A DNA stretch of 62,000 bases from positions 1-62,000 of the forward strand of contig CAJNDS010000413.1 of NCBI GenBank assembly GCA_905221605.1. Direction: 5' to 3'. Below, in pieces: positions 1 through 10,300 of this stretch. The notes beneath the pieces were generated by a model. The model was not told the DNA's origin. It did no database searches and saw nothing but the letters and a program-made list of their open reading frames with translations. The position numbers and the translations under genes were made by a program. The stretch comes from Symbiodinium natans (lineage: Eukaryota > Sar > Dinophyceae > Suessiales > Symbiodiniaceae). The first letter of the stretch is position 1, and each line of letters begins with the position of its first letter.

Positions 1-176
1 CCCTAACCCCTAGACCCCTAGACCCCTAGACCCCTAGACCCCTAGACCCCTAGACCCCTAGACCCCTAGACCCCTAGACCCCTAGACCCCTAAACCCCTA
101 GACCCCTAGACCCCTAGACCCCTAAACCCCTGGACCCCTAGACCCCTAAACCCCTGAACCCTAAACCCTAGACCCC
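1..176. repeat. Degenerate telomere-like array, 8-bp unit CCCCTAGA
   Basis: The window opens with about 20 near-perfect copies of CCCCTAGA, turning into CCCCTAAA and CCCTAAA variants towards 170. It is an 8-bp relative of the CCCTAAA heptamer that fills the rest of the region. It could be a chromosome end or subtelomere, but arrays of the heptamer recur throughout the window, so position alone does not prove a telomere. Confidence 0.85.
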
Positions 177-250
177 AAACATCCGACTGCAAACAATCAC
201 CGACATCGAGTTGTACTACCACATGTTCAAGGACAATAGCAAACTAGAGC
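177..250 (+). other. Unique island between telomere-like arrays; possible exon remnant
   Basis: A 70-bp unique stretch sits between the CCCCTAGA array and a CCCTAAA array. Its plus-strand frame reads like protein (ITDIELYYHMFKDNSKLE), but no AG acceptor or G-type donor borders it. It may be an exon fragment whose splice sites were overrun by repeat, or chance. Confidence 0.2.
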
Positions 251-468
251 AACCCCAAACCCTAAACCCTAAACCCTAAACCCCAAACCCCTAGACCCTG
301 GACCCCAAACCCCCAAAACGCTGAGCCGTATTTGGACCCTTATAGGCCAGTGCTGATTCTTTGAGGAGTATATACCCTTAGGGTATATTCCTTAACTAAG
401 GGGTTTAGGGTTTCAGGGTTACTGTAAACGAGGGGATTACCCTAAGTTGAAGTAAGGATCCTTGGTCT

Positions 469-562
469 AATTAAGAACCCCAATAGGATACAAAAACAAG
501 AATCCCTATACCACCCTTAGTAAGGAAGATTATTTCTTGCTTTTTCGGTGTTCTTAAGCAAT
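469..562. mobile_element. MITE-like palindromic element, family with TTAAGAACCCC ends
   Basis: About 94 bp bounded by TTAAGAACCCC on the left and an inverted match (GTGTTCTTAA) on the right. Related copies with the same ends and a similar inner CTTA-TAAGGAAGA-TAT segment occur near 24421-24512 and, more degenerate, 31670-31760. There is no coding capacity. The family name is mine. Confidence 0.5.
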
Positions 563-575
563 GAGTACTCCCTGA

Positions 576-672
576 GGGTCCATGTGCCTATATAGCACAT
601 ACCTGGGCCCTAAAGCTACTATAAGGAAACTCCTTCAAGGCCCCAAAAAACACTATATAGGTACATGGACCC
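576..672. mobile_element. MITE-like element with 20-bp terminal inverted repeats
   Basis: GGGTCCATGTGCCTATATAG at the left end is matched in reverse complement, with one difference, by CTATATAGGTACATGGACCC at the right end. The whole is 97 bp with a non-coding centre, so it would fold into a hairpin. The ends are typical in size for a non-autonomous terminal-inverted-repeat element or a dinoflagellate introner-like element. Confidence 0.6.
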
Positions 673-805
673 ATAGGGACTTAAGTGGTTTTGGAAGATC
701 TGGGATTTTTTTCCCTGCGATGCCATGGCTACGCACTTGCCGCTTCCCATGGCTTCTGCGAGCTGCAGCGGCCAAGGCCCCCAGATGGCGCTAACAAAGC
801 TGGGG

Positions 806-917
806 TGTAGGGTTTAGGGTTTAGGGTTGAGGGTTGAGGGTTGAGGGTTGAGGGTTTAGGGCTTAGGGTTTGGGGTTTGGGGCTTAAGGCTTAGGGTTTA
901 GCGGTTTAGCGGTTTAG
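806..917. repeat. TTTAGGG/TTGAGGG array
   Basis: About 15 heptamers in the TTTAGGG orientation, several changed to TTGAGGG. Left of it, 680-805 holds no recognisable gene. Confidence 0.85.
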
Positions 918-1307
918 GTACGAAAAGCACAAAACGAAATCCTGGACGAAGTAGACAAGAAAAACTGAAGACAAATACACCATCAACGGGACGCCCACAA
1001 AGACACGCAGAACAATAGGCAGGCAGCAGTAGAGAAGCCTGATTCGATATCTCCAGGAAAAATCATACCACCACAGGAAAAGGAGCAGGAGGTACAGTCG
1101 CTTCAATATATGCTTCTGAAACCAGAAACACGTGCCCCGCACATCGCGCCAGTTCGTAGTCACTACGCCGTACATAGGGCCGAGAAAGGGGCTGATGAGA
1201 AAGCATGGGTTCTCGGTCTCGCAGATGAAGCGAATCTCAGGACCAAGTACGTGCCAAAGGAGCTGCCTTACTTCACCATGGCCCACGGGAAAACCTTTAA
1301 ACTTCAT
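906..1307 (-). other. 133-codon ORF, hypothetical, possibly membrane protein
   Basis: An ATG-started minus-strand frame begins about 30 bp after the stop of the ubiquitin-like/ankyrin gene. The first half is ordinary in composition. The second half has two hydrophobic runs (LYLLLLFLWWYDFSW and a longer one near its end) that could be membrane segments. It resembles no family I recognise, and it ends inside the TTTAGGG array, which argues against a conserved gene. It may be 3' untranslated or downstream sequence. Confidence 0.2.
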
Positions 1308-1336
1308 TATTCCTACTAAAGAAACTCAAAAAAGGT

Positions 1337-4300
1337 TTAAAGTTCAACTCCCGGCCAAGCAAGCTGCTCATGAACTGCATAGTCATTATCCATGCCCGCT
1401 CTATACTCCAGCAAGAGGCGCAAGCAGTCGAAGTCGAAGAGCTTGAATTCCGATTTGCGCATGATCTCCGCGACTTCGCTGGGGCTGGCCCCCCCTGCAG
1501 ACTCCAAGAGCAACCCTACCTTGGCTGACTTCTAAACCCCTCCGAAAAGTTTAACCTTTAGGCTGCTCCTTGTAGTTTCTACAAAAACCCTAAACCCTAA
1601 ACCCTAAACCCTAAACCCTAAACCCTGAACCCTGAACCCTAAGCCCTAAGCCCTAAGCCCTAAGCCCTAAGCCCTAAGCCACAAAAGAAAAGCCAGGCTG
1701 CCATGCGGTGATGGTCCCACTCGCAGGCGAAGACGAGAGCTGACTTCCTGTTCCGTTCCCAGCCCAAGTCCTTAACTGAGGGTTTAGGGTTTAGGGTTTA
1801 GGGTTTAGGGTTTAGGGTTTAGGGTTTAGGGTTTAGGGTTTAGTCCTGAACTGAACTGGGCAACAGCTTATGATTTTTCAGCTGTTGCTTAGGATTCCGA
1901 ACTTGGAGCCCTCGCATCTTTCTTCAATATTAGCTGTTTCCAGGGATTTCGAAACACCCAAAATCCTCAAAAGAAAAACCCTAAACCCTAAACCCTAAAC
2001 CCTAAACCCTAAACCCTAAACCCTAAACCCTAAACCCTAAACCCTAAACTTAAACAAAGCTAGTTGCTCAAGTCTCCCTCTGAGAGTCCGTGCGGGCCCG
2101 GGCCTCCAAGAGAAGCTCCACGACGTCTGTGTGCCCCCAGCTCCTGGGGGCTCCCAAAAGAGCTCATGGCATGGGAGAGTATTTGGGGTTTAGGGTTTAG
2201 GGTTTAGGGTTTAAGGTTTAGGGTTTAGGGTTTGAGTATTTGGGGTTTAGGGTTTACGGGTTAGAAGTACCCTTAAAAACGTAATTTAAGTAGGCTCAAA
2301 CTATGCAAAAAAAAGTTCCTTACCCTAAGCCCTAAACAAAAACCCTAAACCCTAAACCCTAAACCCTAAACCCTAAACCCTAAACCCTGCAAAGCTTCGC
2401 TGCTCGCGTCAGAGCGGAGGCGGGATAGCCAGCCAATGTCAGATTCGGATCCTGTGGTCGTGAGAGCAACTCCTGGGCTGGCTGTCAAGGGATGAAGACT
2501 CTTGGGGTTTAGGGTTTAGGGTTTAGGGTTTAGGGTTTAGGGTTTAGGGTTTAGGGTTTAGGGTTTTAGGGATTTGGGGATTTGGGATTTAGGGTTTAGG
2601 GTTTAGGGTTTGGGGTTTAGGGAGTTAGGGTTTAGGGTTCGGGGTTTAGGGCTTAGGGTTCCCCTATAATATACGCCTGATATCCTTAGGGATCCGTAGA
2701 GAGGGACCCCAAAACCCGAGGGCACAACCTTAATGGTCCAAGGTAGGAACCCCTAGATGTTGCTCAGAAGCTTCCAAAAAGTGGGCCAGAATCAGACGAA
2801 AAGCATACCTGCATAACCCTAAACCCAAAAACCCAAAAACCCTAAACCCTGAACCCTGAACCCTAAACTCTAGAAACCCTAGAAACCCTAGAAACCCTAG
2901 AACCCTAGAAACCCTAGAAATCCTTTAAACCCTAAAAACCCTAAAAACCCTGAACCTTGCACCCTAAACCCTAAACCCCAAACAGCTCCCCAGGTTCGAT
3001 GACGTCTGAGAGAACACCACGGGTGGCAGCATTGCAGAGTTCAAGGGCTTGCCGGTCCGTGGTGCTCGCGAAAGCCAGCCTCGGTTGGCCCTAAACCCCT
3101 AAATCCCTAAACCCTAAACCCTAAACCCTAAACCCTAAACCCTAAACCCTAAGCCCTAAACCCTAAACCCTAAACCCTAGACCCTAGACCCTAAACCCCA
3201 ATCAAAGCTTCTGAATCTTCTTCCTACATAAGATTCGCCCACGGAGGGAAACTGTGGTTGAAACCTCCTCAAGAAGTAAAAGGCGTGCAAAACCTCTGAA
3301 GCAGATTCCTCTATCGGCGGGGAAAGCGTTTCTGGACCAGATTCTGTTTTACCCAATCAGACAAACTCCTGGGGTAGCCACATGGTCCCTTAACATGGGA
3401 TCTTCATTGGGGGGGAACCCTTGTACGCCCCTTAAATACCCCTTCTTTGAAACTCAATGGGCCTGTACTTCATAGCCCGTTACAGAAGGTAAGGGACCAT
3501 ACTAAACCCTAAACGCTCAACCCTAAACACTGAACCCCAAACCCTAAGCCCGAAACCCCTAAACCCCGACGCCTTAGACAAACATCCTAATGCCGTGCCG
3601 TATGCATATTATAGCAATAAGGGCAGCCTTTGTTGGGTTGGGCATTTTATACGGGCACCCGTAACCCAACAAAAGGCTAAAACGGTACCACTGGGCTACC
3701 ACCCTAGACTCTACACCCCAAACCCCATCTTGATGATGAAGCATCATATCCCTTCTGCAGGCCTTTTAGCTATGATCAAGTGCAGTATCTGAAAAGGGCG
3801 ATTTGACTTGTGCGAGTTCACAGGTGTCTTGGCAGCATTAACCCTAAACCCTAACCTCTAATCTAAGGGTTGGTTTCCTTAGGTTATGAGCCCAAGGGCT
3901 CTAGGGCTTAGCGCTTAGATTAATTTCCTGGTTGGTCTAGCCTTTGCAAATCTTATTCTAAACGAGAGACATCCGAGAGTCGCTGCTGTGAGCCATGGAC
4001 TTGAGCATGAGGAGAGGAAGATCTCCCGCGGGCCAGACAGGCCAGACCCCTTCGTCAATGGGCACAGCTTCGAGGATGGCCTCGCCGCCTGCTACACCAG
4101 CAGAGATATCGCGAGAAGTGCGTGTGGATGAGACTTCTCTTGAGCCGAGCTATGATACATCCCAGCAGATACAAGGTGGTGAAGCGCTACAACTTGGAAG
4201 GTCAGAGGCCAGCGCAGGGCAAGGGCCGAGAGGGCAAGGGCCGAGCAACTCCGAGAACGCGCAGCACTTCAGCTTGAATGAGGCCTGGGAAGCGGCTCAG

Positions 4301-7300
4301 CAACAGGAGGAGATTTCGGTTAATGACGCTCGAGAACGCAATAGAACGATGAGATCTCTTGATCAGAACGATGGTGGCAATATGCAGATACATAGGCAAC
4401 GATCTCTTGATCGGGACAACGATGAGACCGCCACGTCTTTAAGACAGACAATTTCAGGGTCCCCAGGACCAGGATCTCTTGATCCAGACGCGTCACGACG
4501 AGGATCTCTTGATCCGACCAACGATCCACGGGGAGGTCAGTCAAGTTGGAACGCGTTGGAGGCACTACGAAGTTCTTTGAGATCAGTTGGCTTGGGAACC
4601 AGAAGTGATGAGCAGAACTTGGCAGTTGCTGGTCGTGCGCAGCAAGGGCCTGAAGAGAGGATGAGTCCTCTCCCACTGGCAGGGGCCTGCGTTGGGACAG
4701 GGCCTCTGGCAGTGCGGGAGACCCCTCAGACTCAGGGAGCTCTTGCGGCGCAGGACCTGGCACAGGTTGGGTCTAGTGGTTTAGGGGTGCGTGGTGTAGA
4801 AGGTTTGCTGTACAGGGATCCGATGTCGCATAGCGGGCAAAGCCGGCATTCAGGTAGCGAACTTGCACAACTTGTAGAGGGCATGAGCCAGATGCAGGGT
4901 CTTCTGCAGGGTGTCCATGCAAGGCTGCAGAGCCTTGAAGAAGCGCGGAGTGTGGGATCAGGTGGATCTAGAAACACTTACAGCCTAGGTAGGGTAGATA
5001 TGGAAGCCTTAAGGGCACATTTTGGTGCTTTGGAAATGGATCCATCTGCTCCTAGGAATCCGCCTGTAGCTCCAGGCCTTGATGGTAGGGAACTAGCGAC
5101 GCCAGAGCATCCAGTAGAAGCCTATCCCATCCCTCTACATGACAGAACGTCGCAAGCGAGCTCCCCGATAGCAACTAGGCCGGTAGAACAACACTTTATC
5201 GGGTCACCTGACAGTTTTGGTAGCCAACCTCATGCCCCTTTAACCTCGACATTCCAAAGACCCTTGATGCACTTATGGGAAATTGATGCTGGAGTAGGCC
5301 TCAGAAGTAGGGAGAGCGCGAGCGATGGCTCCTTGGACCTGTGGGGACAAAGTAGGGGTGATAAGGGGATAGGAAAAGGGAATCCTGAACCTCGAAGCCC
5401 TGCTCCCCTCCAGGCCCCAATCAATTCCTCTCTGCAAGGCCAAGTAGGTCCCAGCATTCCGCCAGATCCCGTGCCGACTGTGGCACAAAGGACCGCTCCG
5501 GCCCAGGAGCTTACGGTGTGGATAGGGGATGTAGAGTATGAAGTGGGCTTTGAAGGGGGTAGAGCTACAGTCAAGGGAAGGGTTGATAGAGGTTTGGATT
5601 TCGGTTGCAGTAGGCCAGCGTACAGGCCGCCGTCTCCTCCGCCTCGGCCACCCCAAACAACACCGCCTCCAAGCCCCCCAGCACACGTTCCTTTTGTGCA
5701 TCAGGAAATGACCGCAAGTAGTAGCCAGCAAGCATTTGTGCCAGGAGCTTCTGTGCCTGTTCTGAGTATGTACCCACGCCCTTTGATGGAGTCTATGCCG
5801 GACATGAGAGCGCATGATGATGCTAGGGCGTATGCTCCAGATAGAAGCCGTGAAATCATGTTACCAACTCTTGAAATAACTCCAGAAGAGGGACCGCTAG
5901 CAGTAGGGGATTGGCTAACGCTAATTGCTCCACTTATCTCGGACTTGGCGCCGGCAGCGTCGACTTGGTGGGGTTTGGTTGCAGCAGAAGCAGACCGACG
6001 CTACAAAGTGTGGCTTCAGTCCCCGCCGCTTGAAAGAGCGGCGCTGAAAGGAGCGCTCCCCGAGAATCTGCAGGAACCACGCTACATGCGGTTGGAGCAG
6101 AGGACGGTTTCGATGCTCATCAAGGCTTTGCCTAAGGATCTCTCTGAAGAACTCATATCGCAAGGGGATCTGACAACGGTTGGCGTGCTATTCAGGGTGT
6201 TGATTAAGGGTCAGCCTGGCGGGGCCAAAGAGCGACAACTTATCCTCTCTTATCTACACAACCCAGGTGTGGCTAGTAGTCCTTCGGATGCGAACTTAAA
6301 GTTAAGACGATGGTCACGGTGGGCCTCCCGGGGGAGGCAGTTGGGTATTTCGATGCCTGATCCGTCTCTTCTTCTCAAGGGAATCGACTCGTTGATGGCG
6401 GGAGTTCTCAAGAGCTACACGCAAGCCAGCTTTAGACTGTCCTTTGTCAGGGTACAGAGCAGCCTGGACCATGCACCCACGCTGGAGTCAGTCCTTTCGT
6501 ACTTGAAGCATGTTCAGGCCGAAGCGGAGCTTCTCGAGTATGGGTTGGAGTCAGATCCCAAGAAGCCACGCGTAGCAAAGGCCACTGAGACTGATGATGT
6601 AGCAAGCCCAAACGCCCCAAACAACCCTAGGAAAGGATCTCCAAAAGGGAAGCCTAAAGGGAAGCCGAAGGGTAAAGACCAAGGGGGTTCCGGGGGTTCC
6701 GGGGGTACAAGGGAAGGGCAGGAAAATAAGCCGACGTGCAAGGGGTACCTAACGCCGCGCGGGTGTGCTTTTGGGGATAATTGTAGAAACCTGCACGACT
6801 TTGCAGAAGCTGCTCGGCAACAAGTATGTTATGCTTGCGGAGCCACAGATCCCGCAACGAATCATCGTCGTCCTGAATGCCCTACTCTTCAAGGTCCTCA
6901 GTTCAAGAAAGGGGATAAGGGAGGCAAGGGCGGTAAGGGCAACAAGGGTAACAAGGGTGGGCCTCCAAAAGGAGGCAAGCCGAACATTGCAGCGGCTACA
7001 GTAGAAACCCCAGGACCTGTCATCGCCGAAGTTGCTACAAACGCATCTACACATAGCGGAAACACCTCCGCAGCTGCAGGGACATCCGCAGAGCAAGAAG
7101 CTGGTCGGGTCTTGAAAGGGATTCGTTTGGCATGTCTTCAGGGGCCCGGAGTGGCATCCTTGCAGGATGGGGGGAGTCCGGTTTCGTTTGGTCCGGTTTC
7201 GTGTGGTGCTTCAACTTCGGATTTGAAGGTCAGTTGTGGTCCGGGGGGAATTGGGGAGGTTGCTTCGAATTTACAGGAATCACCTAGAAGTAGTGAGGGC

Positions 7301-10300
7301 GGGGTTCCGAAATGGACTCGCTCAAGGGCAGATGTTCGGTTAGAGCCGCAAGGGACCGTTCATCCAGATTGGCTAGAGCCGGAAGGGGCCAATCGCCTGA
7401 GCTGGCTAGAGCCAGATGGGGCCAGCGAGAGCAGGGATCGGCTAGAGCCGGATGGAGCCGACATGGGTGATTTCCGTGAATTGAAGCTTCCAGGGTTTGA
7501 AAAGGATGTTCCTAGGTTCTGTACGTTTGGTGTAGAGGTTGTTGTTGGTGAAGATGAGCGTATTTCAGTTGCAGAAGCTTTCTTGGATTCAGGCGCGACT
7601 CATGTGTACCGATATGCGCAAGTCAGAGAGTATCAATCTGCAGTGGCCTGTGACATTATGCTTCCGGTAGGTCTATCTGTAGGGCGAATGTCATCAAAGG
7701 GGTCCTTGCTTTCCATGGACACGAAGCCTGCGGTAATCCCTCTGGGAAAGGTGGTTGAGGTCCTAGGATGTGAAGTCCGTTGGGATTTTCAGGGACCACT
7801 TGTCAAGCATCCACTAAGAGGGCTTTTGGGTGTAAGGACTGTTCATGGCAGGATGGTCCTAGGAGTAGCAGATGCCCGAGCTCTGGTCGATGAACTAGAG
7901 ACTGCGTGGGAGCTAGGGGTTACTTGTGAAGATTCAAGCCCATCGTTGCGGGTAGTGGAATCTGCGGGGAGCCAAGGGCAACCGTGCGCGTCTGTGAGAT
8001 TTCTGAAAGCGGAAGAAAACACCTTGGGACTAATCGATGGCGGGGCTACTAACGCGCTTCGTCAAGGATCTGCCAAGGAGCTTCAGCAGGCTAGAGTAGT
8101 AAAAGTGGAGTTGGCTGCTGGACAAACTGAGCTTCGGATGAATGAGCAAGGCACCCTGCTCACTGCGCATAGGGTCACTCCGATACTGCCTCTAGGGCCC
8201 GCGATTGAGTGTCTGGGTATGGTTTTAGAGTGGTCAACAGAGGGGATTCGCCTGACTCACCCTACGAGAGGTGAGCTTCCGGTTACCTTGGTCAAGGGTT
8301 GTCCTATGATCGCTCAAGAGTTGCTGATGGACTTGATTCTGGAATTGGAGGACAAGATCAGAGTCAGGGAACTGAGAGTCAAGGCTATGCAGTTAAGTGA
8401 GAGTCCGGATTTTGAGATCCAAGGGTCTTTGAAGGAGGCTCTAAATGCCTGTAGGGGAGATGCCAAGAAAGAGTCAGTCGTTCTGGCTGCATACGCTAAG
8501 AAGATCTTCCCGGAGGTGCCTCACGACATCCTTCAGCAGGTCGCTCCTTTGCAGGTGAACCCTGAAACCAACGATGCCCAAACAACAGGTCTGAATCGCA
8601 GGGCTCGACGTAGGCTAAAGAAAGCGCAACGGGTGCTGGTACATCTGTGCTCGGGGCAACAATCCTGGAAGGCTAAGCATGATGAGGCCTTTCTAGAGGT
8701 AGAATTGAATCGGGGAAGGGACTTGTTTAACGAGTCTCTCCATTCGTATGTACTTCAAGAGATCCTGTCTGGCAAAGTAAAAGGGATACTGGGTGGTCCT
8801 CCGTGTAGGACGATGTCACGGTCTAGGGCTAGGTCTCCGGGACCACGCGTTTTGAGGGCGAGACATGGAATCGAGCGGTTCGGGCTAGAGGGATTGACAG
8901 GTAAGGAGAGGACTTTGGCGATTCGAGATACCGTACTAATCTTGAGAATGCTCTTCTTGATGCATGTGACTCAGGAGGTTCAGGAAGGGAATGCGTATCT
9001 TGGGTTTGAGCACCCCAGGGATCCTGCGGAGCTGGATCCTTCCCCTGAGGCACAAGCGTTGCCATCGCTTTGGGAATGGCCTGAAATCAAAGGGTTAGGG
9101 CTGTATAAAGTACGGTTTGACCAGGGCGCTTTAGGGCATGACCATGTAAAACCATCGGTCTTTGCAACGTCCTCGTGGATGGTAGCCGAAGAACTTTCCG
9201 ACAAGGTTGTTCCTCCGACCGCGCGGTGGATCTCTACCTCTAGTGACACAGAGTCCTTAAGAGAAAGGATGGAGCGCACAAGTAAGGCCTCGAAATGGGC
9301 GCCGGGATTGGTGTCCATTCTTCAGCGAGGGTGGGAGTTATGGTCTAGTAGCAGAGAAGAAAATGTGAATGCGGTAAGGGACAGGATTCGGCTTTTGTCC
9401 GGGCTCATGATAGATGAAGGAATGGACCCTGAAGTAGTGCACAGAATCTGTAGCGAGCTGAATCCTCCTTTCCCTAGAGTATCCCGCCTTAAGCCGAAGG
9501 AGCAGTCCTTTAAAGAACATTGCCAACGTGGGCACGCTCCATGGCGGGGTGACTGCCGAGCCTGCCTAGAATCGGCAGCATTCCACCATCCTTGCCGTCG
9601 TAGAAAGCATGCGCATATGTTTTCCCTTTGCGTAGATCTTACGGGTCCTTATACTAAAGGTTCAGATCAGGAGGGCATTGCGCGGTATGCAGTCGTAGGA
9701 GTATACACCTTCCCAAGATTCTGGAAAAATGGTGAGCCAGTTGAAGATGACGGACGTGGGGTAGGTGTTATCTCTGAAAACGAGGGAGAAAAAGAGGATA
9801 TGGGCAAAGCGGGAGAGCAGGACGAGCCAATACCAAACCCAGATGAGTGGGCAGAAATTGAAGGCGAAGAGGAGCCTGCGGCAGATCCACTTCCGGCAGA
9901 TGTGGACGAGGTAAAGAAAGAGGAGCGTAGATGGACAGCCATTTGTGAGGCCTCACTGGACCCTCTGCCGGCGATCCGGATTCCGCTTCTAATTCCGGTG
10001 TACAAAAAGAGTCCGAAACAGGTCACTGAAGCCGTGGCTCGTATCTTCATAAGGTTAAAGACTTTAGGACTACCTCTTCACCGAATCCATAGCGACCGCG
10101 GAGCGGAATTCGTTAACAAGACCTTCTTATCATGGTGTAGGGCGAGAGACCTGCATATCACGACAACTGCAGCAGATCTCCCTCAGTCCAACGGCCTTGC
10201 AGAGCGCTTCATAGGCCTTATCAAACGACAAGCCCGATCCCTTCTACATTCTGTAGGTGCTAGGTCTAGCGACTGGCCTCATGCGATGAGATACTCGGTC

